From positions 248,001 to 312,000 of the forward strand of contig JBANDB010000020.1 in the NCBI GenBank assembly GCA_037576215.1: a stretch of 64,000 nt of DNA, written 5' to 3'. Shown here piece by piece: positions 11,570-21,716 of the stretch. Numbering within the stretch: the first letter of the stretch is position 1; each line of letters opens with the position of its first letter. The translations under genes and the position numbers were made by a program. Under the pieces are notes generated by a model that saw only the letters and a list, made by a program, of their open reading frames with translations, did no database searches and was not told where the DNA came from. The DNA comes from Armillaria gallica (taxonomy: Eukaryota; Basidiomycota; Agaricomycetes; Agaricales; Physalacriaceae).

Positions 11570-12805
11570 TCATCGTCGGAAAGTCTGCATGACGTGCTGG
11601 GCATCGTCACAATCAAGCTGAGGAATCCTGTCTCCACCGTCCATGACCACGAGCTCGAATTTGCCACAGAGACGTACACCCCTGTTCAGCGCTATACCCT
11701 TCAGGCTCTTTCTTACGAGAGGATACCTCATCCACGTACCCAGTGACACCCTGTTCCATGCCACGATTTCTACAGATACGCTGCAGAGACTTCCTTACAT
11801 TTGATCCCCAGGTTTCAATCATCCGTAGGGTCGAACGAGCACTCCAGTATGGAATGAACACACGAAGCTCAGGCAAACATTCAAGCCCCCAAGGCTAATG
11901 TGACCAACCAAGCCCCCGGTGCGTTCTTTACCTATAAAGGAACATATCAGATATCTGACTAGGAATACACCCACAAAGAACGAGAACAGTGAGTGATTGG
12001 GTGACGGTGGGCCATATAAATGAAACATCGATGAAGAACTGCGTGCCTGGAAGCAAATACAGTTCCTTCAGGCTGTTGACCCTGGTTTGCAATGGATAAG
12101 TTTCGCCGTTGTCAACGAAAGCCCAGAAATGCAAGAGACCGAGCGGTGTGGTTAAGAACTGATGCAGCAACGTGAAACCCCCCTCAACCTGGGGGTCATG
12201 CAATGGTGCTTCACCAGTTTTCCATAAAGATCGGTTCGCAGATCGAACTTAAGATAACGCAAGCTAGGACTGGGAGGAGAGGTAAGGAGTGGGGCACGAA
12301 TACTGGTTAAGCTGAGAGAATCACGAGTCCCTGCGCGATTGAAGGACGTCATATCAACCGGAAGAGACTATAGAGCGTGACACAAAACGGATGAGTGTGC
12401 ATACAAGCAAAAAATGCGATTAATCACTCACCAGAACATCATCCTGTACGCCTTTCAACGTCAGGCTCTCAAGTACACTATCAGGCGACAGTATACCCTC
12501 CAGACTGTAGCCGCGGAGCAAAATCCTACTCAACACTAGCAACTTGACAGAGGTGGGCAGCATGTGTGCACAAGGAATGCGCGGAAGGATGCAATCACGC
12601 CAGCGCGTACCAGGACCCTCAATAACAACGATTTCGAGATTCGGCAGCAGACACAGCAAGGAGTTATAAGGGAAGATGGGACAGCTGCTGTACCGGACAC
12701 CGTGAACAACATTCTGTAACTCTCCACAGGACTGACAGTGCGTAAATGTTTCCATTCATTATGGCACATGCAGGAAAAGACAGCATCCCACATTTCGTTT
12801 GGCAT
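11570..12805 (-). pseudogene. F-box / leucine-rich-repeat-like protein, decayed
   Basis: F-box proteins are substrate adaptors of SCF ubiquitin ligases. From an ATG at 12803-12805 the frame begins MPNEMWDAVFSCM, close to the F-box core LPxELWxxIF. Downstream come LRR-like strands: LLCLLPNLEIVVIEGPG, SVKLLVLSRILL, SVLESLTLKGVQ, SLRYLKFDLRTD, SLKELYLLPGTQ, SLTVLVLCGC and LECLPELRVFIPYW. An intron with GTGAGT donor follows DDVLV. The frame is lost at least once, around 12200, and the 3' part needs several shifts. A roughly 420-bp part is duplicated in inverted orientation at 34.5-35.0 kb. Mushroom genomes have large F-box families, so family membership is likely, function unknown. Confidence 0.6.
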
Positions 12806-12829
12806 GGCGTCGGAGAAGGGGATAGGTGA

Positions 12830-13410
12830 GAGACATCGGAGAGAGGGAAAGAGATCCTGGCACTGCAACGGTAGGCGTGTAAGAACGAACCACCCCCGCA
12901 TCCATAGGCAAAAGAAACGCAGAGTCTACCGTTGGGTACGCTCCATATACTTGTGGTATAAGCGTGCCTAGCAACATGATGATCGTCACATACAAATCAA
13001 ACAATACAAATACAGCATACCATCGCGAATAGAGGAAAGCCGCTAAGGAATTATCAAGGTAGCATCAGGCTTGGCGATGGCATCCATCATCATGTGGAAA
13101 TCCAGCTATTAAAAAACAATGACCGCGCATAAGACAAACAAGTTAAACAGAAACGCACCGGTCCATCTACCATGGCACAAGATCGAAAGGTGTATCACCA
13201 GAGAAAAGAAAACAGAGGGAGAGATAGAACAGAGAACACAAGAGAAAGAGGGAGAGGAGGTAAAGGAACAGGTAGAATACGTGCATAAAAACCTGGGAGA
13301 GGCCAGGAAAGGACAGCGAACTGCTAAGAGACGTCAAGCTTTGAGATGGAAGCGGATCAAACAAAGAAGCAAGGGCGATGGCGAGGGTAGACTTGAAGTT
13401 ACGGTAGATT
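12830..13410. other. Purine-rich non-coding stretch
   Basis: Around 13190-13330 the plus strand is a long AG-rich, low-complexity tract. The open frames across it are compositional artefacts. Nothing else seen. Confidence 0.45.
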
Positions 13411-13414
13411 TGCT

Positions 13415-13516
13415 GTTTCTGGTTAGGAGTAATTGCACGTGATCTCTCTGGCTGAATAAGCGCGGGAAATGGACCTTAGCACTAGTGGTCGTCGGTCGAC
13501 AACTTTGATACCTTGC
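13415..13516. repeat. Junction repeat, Z-Y form
   Basis: A left half (13437-13475, GCACGTGATCTCTCTGGCTG...GGAAATGGACCTT) recurs at 16048-16090. A right half (about 13476-13516, CTAGTGGTCGTCGGTCGACA...) recurs at 14200-14241 and, more diverged, at 35788-35838. The halves meet at the motif ACCTT. Confidence 0.7.
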
Positions 13517-13833
13517 TTGAGTAGTGTTCACGCAGCTTGCTTTGCATTTCCGAGTATGACAATGTGATTTTGTGGATCCAATGAGTGGAGGGACCGTGAC
13601 ATGAGAAAAGAGGGAGCCTGAGGACCTCTACCTCCACCGTGTCTTAGTAGTTAGTGTACTTGTCACGGTTAACGAAATGCTAATAAAATCCCAGCTGGAG
13701 AGTACTTGGAGAGAACCACCCAGACAGTACTAGGTACAGTGCACTTACCCTCCATAATCATGACGCACAGATTACGTTGTATCACGTGAAACATGTGACG
13801 ACCTCTCCTTGGTAAGCAAAGATTTTAGACCTA

Positions 13834-14185
13834 TGGTGCGAACCACTTAATCACCACCAAAAAGTAACAGCCGCCAATTTGGTCCAAAAAATTTCCAAAT
13901 CTCAAATCTGCCTGAAAAGTCGATTGCCGAAGGCGAAAAAAATCCCGAAAAGTGTGACATACCATGACATCAATCACGTTCCTTGCCATCTTGTGACACA
14001 CCTGCCAAATCGAGACGAGGCAAGTACGATATCTCCTTCAATTTCGACCCAATAAAAATTTCCTCTAGAGAGTTTGTTCCTTTCATCAATTAAAGCATTT
14101 CTACAAGAGGGATTTTTTCTCCGGTCACTTGTGACCGCTGCAGAAACTTTGTCACATTTTGGTGGTGACTAAGTGGTTCGCACCA
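13834..14185. mobile_element. 352-bp MITE, Tc1/mariner-like
   Basis: The ends TGGTGCGAACCACTTAATCA (left) and the complement of TGACTAAGTGGTTCGCACCA (right) form an inverted repeat of about 29 bp with one mismatch. Both ends are flanked by TA (13832-13833 and 14186-14187), the target duplication of Tc1/mariner elements. No transposase is present. It sits inside the junction repeat, splitting TTTTAGACC from GAGAGACCTTGAC. Confidence 0.85.
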
Positions 14186-14337
14186 TAGAGAGACCTTGAC
14201 ACTAGCGGTCGTCAGTCGACGACTCTGATACCTTGCTTTGACGGTTTAAATTTTCGGATGAAGTCATGATTTTTTCCAATGTATAAATTACGATTACATT
14301 TCTGTGAATCTGGTCATTTGGGAAGACCAATCAAAGC

Positions 14338-15260
14338 TCACAAGCGATTCTTTTTTGCCGTCGAGATGACGGGCTCAGCTAATTTTTGCTTTCCCTTTCC
14401 ATGCAGAAGGGGATAAGTCGAAACGTTCCCTTTCATCCCACTGGAAAATAGTGCGCTGTCCCAATTACGAGCGTTCTTGATTGTCGGGTACAACTTGACA
14501 ATATACGCTGCTGGGAAATATCGTGCGATCAATACACGCTCTGGCAATGTCAGGATATCCAGTTGATAAGGCACATGTCCTATCCAGAGATCATTCACTA
14601 ATGCTAGTCGGGGTAGCTGTTTCTTTTGAAGAGAGCATAGACAGTCTTGACAGAGAAAGACATTATCCGTTGTGGGTTTCTTTGATTCTGTGTACAACAG
14701 CATGTCGGACTTTTTGATACGTTCATCAACACAACCTTCAGGTACAACTTCCAAGAATGTATCACTCTCTTTCTCGTTCGCAAGTCTGATCCGTTTGGCA
14801 TAGTGGACGCGTGTTGCATATGTTTCCTTTATCCCGTCAATTAGTTCATCTGTTGCACAAGGTTCAAGCATGGCGTAGAATCGCTGGAAGGAATCCCATG
14901 ATCTCTCAGTGTCGGATGGAAGATCAATGATTTCACGCAAAATGTCACATGCATCCTCCAAACGAAGGCCTTTTAAAATTGGCATCATGGCTTTTCCATT
15001 GTAGAACATAGGCTGTGTAGTATTGATGTCCCGTTCCAACACTAAACAACAAACACTGTTATAGTGAGCATCTTTTAGTGTACTATAACATTCTTCACGT
15101 CCAGGATTGTTGTCAACATCTGAAGGTGCAATTGCTCTGTCAGCTTTCTGTATGATCTAGGGCATGCAGGAACACTTACCTGGTGCCGACACCGACTGCC
15201 ACAGATAGAACAAGAGTGGTGTTGGGATATTACTGTATACCGTATCGACTGGTGTACCAT
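14338..15260 (-). pseudogene. Helitron-type (DUF6570-like) N-terminal protein fragment
   Basis: The 234-codon frame 14338-15042 carries a run typical of the region ahead of the Helitron replication-initiator in mushrooms: a Cys pair CQDCLCSLQKKQLPRLAL followed by NDLWIGHVPYQLDILTLP, ERVLIARYFPAAYIVKLYP and GMKGNVSTY. Just upstream a second Cys pair (CSICG, about 15190-15215) in another frame fits the usual start of this domain. The frame stops right after GNVSTY, so the Rep catalytic part and helicase are missing. It is a truncated, non-autonomous piece. Confidence 0.75.
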
Positions 15261-15672
15261 CTGTGAACCGATGTTCCCGGTTTTGGAGGTGTGTTCGGAA
15301 GATATTAAGCTGTTCTGGATTGAAAAGGGAGCATAAGATATACAGGGTCATGTAGTCCTCCAGATAGATGTGATGGTGGAGGTTGTCGCCATAGACAGGG
15401 ATTATACACATAGATTCCGCAATTTGATCTCTGTTCACATGTTGTAGTTCTTCTCGAACATTGCTACCATCACAGAATTTTGGAGCTTGCATATGCAGTT
15501 GACATTCATGAAAGAGTTGAAGGATGTGGATATTGCAAGGAGCAAAGATGATTTGTACATAATTGTCCATCCTATCTCCGACTCTTAGAGCATCTAAGCC
15601 CATCTCAATAGTTAGACAATTGTATGTACTGGACAACATAAAATGCACCATTGGTCTGTGTTTGGATAACAA
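15157..15672 (-). CDS. Hypothetical ORF, unrecognised
   Basis: A 171-codon minus-strand frame of balanced composition with no recognised motif (contains DGSNVREELQHVNRDQIAES). It overlaps the upstream Cys-pair region of the Helitron-like fragment in another frame, so it may be part of the same element or chance. Confidence 0.3.
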   Translation of the reverse strand: MLSKHRPMVHFMLSSTYNCLTIEMGLDALRVGDRMDNYVQIIFAPCNIHILQLFHECQLHMQAPKFCDGSNVREELQHVNRDQIAESMCIIPVYGDNLHHHIYLEDYMTLYILCSLFNPEQLNIFRTHLQNREHRFTDGTPVDTVYSNIPTPLLFYLWQSVSAPGKCSCMP

Positions 15673-15699
15673 AACTCAACACAACTTTTGGCAGCTGTC

Positions 15700-16085
15700 T
15701 GACATGTTCCTCATGGACAATACTGTGATTGCGGGCACATCTCTCCCTGAATGCATCCTGCAGCGATGTGTTACATTTCCCCAAGTAATAGTATACCAAT
15801 TGATGTTGGCTGGCAATGGTGGAAGTGATAACTACCTAAGACGGCTATGAGTGTTACGACGAATTCAGCGTTCAAGGTTGCTTACATCAAAACTCCTGAA
15901 AAACTCCATAATGTCATGGAGAGGTATTCCATCCAGAAGAAATCCTATATCAGTACCATTGTGGAACTTTGACATATTTTATGCGTGAGGCGGTGAAATG
16001 GCAATGATAGACTTATGATACATTTACTGTTTCTGGTGCGGGATAACTGCACGTGATCTCTCTGGCTGAATAAGCACAGGAAATG
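15700..16085. other. Gap between Helitron fragment and TIR block
   Basis: No gene seen. The last 60 bases (16026-16085) are a copy of the Z repeat that also occurs at 13415-13475. Confidence 0.4.
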
Positions 16086-16575
16086 GACCTTGAGAGACCT
16101 TGGCAAGCAAGGTAAAGCAAGGTAAAGCAGGGTAATATTGTAAACAACTTAGACACCCCTATCAGACATCCGGGATTTGCCGTTGCGGTTAAAACTCAGT
16201 CCCAGCTCAGTCTGAACTCCGGGGTTAGAATGCGGTAGAAGGCTTTAGATTCCACGCCTATTCTCTCTGCAATGCTAGTAATGCATGACATACACTATAA
16301 ACCATTGGGTGGGTCAGACAATATCTGATCCAGTATATGCTGACTCATAACTCGTCTTTCAGAGGCCAACAACCCACGTTTATTCTTTTTGTTTTTGGAA
16401 TCTGAGGATGAGGACACGACCAATGTGCCCGAGAATTCACAGCAATTGTTTAAGGAGCCCGATTTCTATGCGTGTTGAAAGGCATCACAGCCTGTGCCCT
16501 TTTATACAGCACCCATGGCGAATAAGCCAGTAGGTTCTCATTTTGGTTGATCCAAAACTGGCTTACGGAAAGTGT
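16086..16575 (+). repeat. Terminal repeat, left copy, extended
   Basis: This copy matches the inverted copy at 31021-31463 over about 450 bp and the inverted copy at 23866-24236 over about 370 bp. It holds the 3' part of an intron ending TTTTTGTTTTTGG/ATCTG, an acidic exon (ESEDEDTTNVPENS) and, in this copy and the 31-kb copy, an in-frame stop after PDFYAC. Confidence 0.75.
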
Positions 16576-18661
16576 ACCGAATCATTCGCGCCTCCGTTGG
16601 CGATAACTCATCGAAGAAGAGGCAGATCGGGCCTGTGAAGTCTGAACAAGGTAAGCACTCCGCTTTGATCTGCATCTCTTTCTTTAAGTCTAATACTGAG
16701 ACAGTGGATCCTTTGTCCCTCGGTCCCGCGTCTCTGCCTCTCCTGGAATTTCCTTCTGGTAACACACCCAGCCTGTGGGCTAGTGTATGTCCAGTGTTCG
16801 TTTTAGCGCTGGTTTTTTCCGAGACTCATTTATTGTAGAATAAGGCCGACTTGGTGATCTTGACGTCCAAGTTGGATATGGTGACCACGATCTTCGTAGA
16901 TCAAGACTGTATTGCGATACAGGATGATGGAGAAGTGGAACTATCCATGTTTGTACAACCTTTTTGTGTCTTTAACACTGAATATCTAATAAAGCATCGC
17001 AGCGCAAGAGACTGCAGTCGTCAGTCTGTACTAATCAATTCCCTGATTCTCCTGGATATACCAGAGGCACTCGAACTCCTTTCGTCGCCACCCAACACCC
17101 CAGGTGGCAGCACACTTCCTCCTCTATCAATAACAGCTACATCAAACTCCCACCAACCGGGTCTGTGCATACACGAACCGCACTCCATAGAGGCTTCTTC
17201 TATGACCTCAGGTTCGACTCACCCTGACTCACAAGTACAACACCCGGGCCTTTTAGCTGGCGGCGATTATAATCACTCCTCATCGTCATTTCGAGCAACT
17301 TCTGCGTGTCATCACTTCTACAATCAAAGGGATCATCATTATCTTCCAGTGCTATTGATCGCGCCGTTGCCAAGATACGGCTACACATCATTAGGGTATT
17401 TCCGAAACCTAGGCGTTGTTCCAAAGACAAGCACCAACGAAGGAAAGGGAACAATCTGGCATGCACGATTGCGATGGGTGGCCGACGAAGAGTATGGCGA
17501 GATCAAGGATAAGACTCTGTCCAAGGGGTGCTGGTGGTCAGAACAGAAAGTTATTGAAGGCCTTGAGGATAAGTTTGTGAGAGATCAATGTCCGGGTCTC
17601 AGCATAGGCATGAGAGCTGTGGAGCATTGGTGGTGCTGGGGATGTGGTTGGGTTAATCGGGAGGATGGGTGGAAGTGGAGGAGGTGTTCGAGTGAGAAGT
17701 GTAATGTGGGAAAACTGTTCTTATATCCTTCCTTTTCACATCACTGATGGTCCTGAGGAATAGGATAAACAACCAGAGTTTCTTAAAGCTTTATCCTTGG
17801 ACGAGGTTCGTGGGCATAATGACCGGATGCCGATGGTGCAGCCGCATAAGATGGCGTCTGTTCTTGGGATCATAACGACGACATGGGAAGACGGGACAGT
17901 GACCTATATGTATCCACTCTCAACATCTCGCTTGGTGAAGCACATATTCACAGGCAACTATCCCCTGCTACAAGAGGATGCGAGCAAGCTATGGGAGGGG
18001 TTGCAAGGTAAGGGAGTGGAGCTCATCCGTAATCGTAATAGTGAGTAGATCTGCTCCTTTGGATATTCGATGTTGTGCTGACGATTGAACAGGTCCTTAT
18101 TATACTTGCGCCTTTGTGGGACATAGGGAGACCTGGCCAGAGAGCATCAAGGAAGCTAGAGCGATCATAGGTGACTCTGCTGTTGGCTATGGGGAATTTC
18201 TATCCGGGATGGATATACAGCGAATCGAGGTGCTTGCTTGGTTTATTAAGGGATCGGCGAAGTTCAAGGCAGGCTCTTTTCTCAAGTACTTATAGCAAGT
18301 GTTAAGATGTATCGTTATAGCTTTACGAAACTGGAGCTGTTAGTCAGGTTTTGCGTGCAAAACAAACATTGGTGGGTATCCTCTCTCTTGGGTGTGAGGT
18401 GGAGATTTTCTTGCATAAGTTTCGCGCCGTGGTGGAGCTCCCTTCGCTGGAAGGCTCGCTGACGTTCAAGGCCGAGGATGGAACAGAGCAGGTTACGGTA
18501 GATTCTGAGCCATCGATTGCTAAACCAAGCACGCCTCGGAAAAAGAAGGTCGCAGATGCGGGTGACCTTTCGGTTCATATGGTGCACAGTGACATGCTCA
18601 TCTTGTCCGGAGATGATTTTGAGTATAATATAAAGAGATCTGGAAGTGGTATGCATAAGTG
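16572..18661 (+). CDS. Zinc-ribbon protein with possible TET/JBP-like (2-oxoglutarate oxygenase) fold; spliced
   Basis: Removing introns at about 17709-17763 (GTGGGAAA...GGAATAG), 18040-18092 (GTGAGTAG...GAACAG) and 18263-18320 (GTTCAAGG...TTATAG) gives one open reading frame of over 550 codons; further introns near 16650-16703 and 16759-16839 extend it upstream. A probable zinc ribbon reads WWCWGCGWVNREDGWKW then RRCSSEKC. The C-terminal third has beta-rich segments (TLVGILSLGCEVEIF; LSVHMVHSDMLILSG; DFEYNIKRSG) arranged like the double-stranded beta-helix of the oxygenase genes linked to KDZ transposons in mushrooms. I cannot find the metal-binding His-x-Asp, so it may be inactive or the guess may be wrong. 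The last codons before TGA could instead be followed by a further intron (GTATGCAT...CACAG). Coding integrity is strong; function is weak inference. Confidence 0.55.
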
Positions 18662-18679
18662 ATTTGTCTTCCCCCACTT

Positions 18680-21400
18680 TAAATCACAGACTCATGGGTT
18701 TGGCATAGTAGTTGTAGCGTCCTCCAATGCATGATATTGATGCGCAAGTCTTTGGTTTCCATTACGCTATCATGCATTGTTTGCTTCTTTTGTGCAACTG
18801 TATAGTAGCTGTACACGCTCTGTTGTTGTACACGTAAATAACAATATATAATATAATAACAAGTATACTGCGCTTGCAGCATAGATTATGTGCGGTCCAT
18901 CCACTCGATGTTTTGAAAAGTAGTTCATACTCTATGCTTCAAGATATGATTACAGGTTCCTCATTCGATATAAAGCAATGCCAGTATTGTAAGTGTCCTA
19001 TTTCTGTCTTCAGTTGAGCAGAAAGCATCAGCAAAACCCAGAATTGGTCTTTCTGGGCTTCCATCTTTCTGCCTCTTTCTCTTGGGTGATCGAGTCTTGG
19101 TCTTAGCAAACCAGGTCTTCTGTGTCTTGTCGTCTTGTCACTAGGGTGCGCTCCTTCGAAAGAATCGGTCACAATGTCACAAGATCGGAATAACTCGGAT
19201 GAATGCAGATGACGTCTGAATGACGTCAAACAATCGTCAACGCTGTCGAAGGGTGTCCCGCTCGTGCCACTTACTGACCGACACAATGGCAGCAGTACTC
19301 TTCCAAATTTGTGTTGATTTGTCTGGATATTCAATTTCATTCACAGGAGTACTATATTTCCTAGTCTTGTTGGCATTGTTGTAGTTATTGTATATAGTGA
19401 GCCGGAGGGCGGGCAGAGCGAGCGCAGCATCAGTGTCGGGATGTAGGTGACAATAGAGTGACATGCTGAATAATCCAAGTGAAGCAGATTAAACGGTCGG
19501 TCTAAATTTTGGCTCTGGGGCCGGGTTAAGCCATGTCACGTCGCAAGCTCACCTCCCCACATACTAAACCATGTCAAGGTTCACCAAACAACCAAATAAC
19601 CAGATGCAAGGAATTTGCATTACGAGGTGTAAGCTTGTGAACGTCGACTGGCTAGCGAGTCGACATAAAAGAACGAATCCTCATTTTACTCGGACTCGTA
19701 ATTATCGTCAGCTTCAGCCTGGTCAGCTCGCAACCCTTGATCCCCACGCACTTTTCTCGATCCCAATGCACTCTGGATAATGGCTAAAACGTACTGCTGC
19801 TGATAATCATGCACGACCAAACATCATTCTGGACAGCAACATGAAATACCAACGTCCCCGGGACTGTATTGTTGTCTACTGCATCTAACAATGCAGTTGG
19901 CAATGGCAGCCCATGCTCTCTCCACCACCATATTCGACACTGGCCTGCAGTTTGCATGCCTGGCAGAACTTTGGCAACCCCTTGCACACAGTGCACTTGG
20001 CACTTGGTGAGAGACTTCACCCAACGTGTGATGATCTTCCTTTCTTGGTCCTCGTGCCTCTATGGAGCAGCAGGAATCTAGAAAGTCAAAGAACTAAACT
20101 CCCGTTCCTGATATTTACCAGCAAGCATGGGAACCCACCAATCGCCAGGACGCCCCCTTGACCGACGTCGTCTACAACCTCAGCTCTCGCCCTTCCATTT
20201 GGTTCGTTGCTGAAAGTGGCTTTACCACTGCTGATGTCCGACATTTCAAACTGTGTACCTGGGTAACACAGCTGGGGGGCGACTATTTGTAGATGGTAAA
20301 AATAGAATCAAAATCTGAGATGTCTGATCAAGCAGTGCTGTCCAATCTCAACGATTTTTGAACTCCGAAAGCATGTCGATGTAAAGCCAGCACGTGCTTC
20401 ACGTTCTCATGGCGCAACGCCTCTCCAGAGCATCTTTACGCTAGCATTCCATGGCTTGAGACCTGACATAAAGGTAGTTCATTTCTATAATTGTCTGCTG
20501 CATGCAGCATAGCCAAACAGAAGCACTTCCGAATAAGTCATTACCATCATCAGATTCCTTGAGCTGTTTTTCTTTTGACCTTTGATACTATCCAACTCCT
20601 CCAGTTTTATCTCATTCATGCTACATTAATGCTGGGGTGCAAGGTTGTGAAGTCCTCAGTTCTACAAGATAGCGATGTGTCATTACGTATTACTGGATCA
20701 CTGAGTTTGAAATATGTTGAAATTTGGGGGGGGTCCATAGATCCCGGGTACCGGGCTTTATATACAGATATGAGTTCCACGAGGATATAATAAAGTGGCT
20801 TGCCAGGCTACCTTGAGCCAAGGCCAAGGTCATGGATCATGGAACTTTGGGGTGACTGTCGCTGGTCGTGCAAATGACCCGTAGTCATGGCCTTTTTTGT
20901 CAGATCATCAGTATTCTGGTCGAGTCTGGTCGTGGTGGTGTGGGGAATGCCATGGTCATTTAATCACAGCGACGATCAGGACTAGTCTCTCGATAGACTG
21001 ACGATACATGCCTATGGAGGGAGGGACTCGGGAATGATGGTGTGTATGTAGTCTGTTATTTATGTAGGAGGCCCTGGCAGTCGAAATGTCTCACATAGAT
21101 ATTTACCGGGAGGGCATGCCTTGCTCCCTCGTTAGAGGTATCTCTCGTGCTCGATACTACGACAAGATGCGCCTTCAGACGCATCGTGTACTTATCCTTC
21201 ATTTGTGTGCCTGCTCATTGCCCTGCTGACTTTGCTTTTCACAGGTCACACAAAAGACTGGAGTGAAGGCTGCCTACAGGCCTACTACGACCGTCGTTTC
21301 AGTCGCCTGAAAATATAAGCGGACAGGCAAGACCTCAGTCTCTCCACACAGCACATGTGAACTGACTCATCTGTCGATGCAGTTATACAGCATACGCGCA
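18680..21400. other. 2.7-kb gene-poor interior of the TIR block
   Basis: Short frames exist on both strands (for example 18939-19340 minus, 19571-19780 plus, 20575-20790 plus), but none has recognisable motifs or a convincing splice chain. The 18.7-18.9 kb part is AT-rich and could be the 3' untranslated region of the preceding gene. Nothing else seen. Confidence 0.4.
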
Positions 21401-21408
21401 AGTTCAAT

Positions 21409-21636
21409 ATGGCTGACAGATACATCAATGAGCAGAATGAGCGGCTGTGAAAGTCATGGGAAAGGTATCAAGACACAGTCCATAAATTAGCGGCGAAACC
21501 GTCTGACCTCAAAGCGATTGAGTCCCACGAAAAACAGAAGCAGGCGTACGAGAAACGGAAACAAAAGAGCCTGGATATGGAAAAGAGATTGCGGGGACAG
21601 AGCTCAGGACGAGTTAAACTGGTGTTTCCAGCGTAG
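21409..21636 (+). pseudogene. Small charged coiled-coil ORF with one in-frame stop
   Basis: From ATG 21409 to TAG 21634-21636 there are 76 codons, interrupted once by TGA at 21448-21450 (codon 14). The text is strongly helical and charged: MADRYINEQNERL, then KSWERYQDTVHKLAAKPSD, then KQKQAYEKRKQKSLDMEKR. The stop is a one-base C-to-T change from CGA (Arg), which fits the surrounding Arg/Lys-rich sequence. The family is unknown. It lies convergent to the JmjC-like gene inside the TIR block and could be a small cargo protein. Confidence 0.45.
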
Positions 21637-21716
21637 TTGGCATTGTCATCCCAAACGTACCAATGTCATCTTAAAATGTCCCAATGATATTCAATGTGTA
21701 CTCATCAATTATAATA

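Noticed and set aside
13119..13442. 107-codon Lys/Glu-rich frame
   Set aside because: Purely the translation of an AG-rich low-complexity tract.
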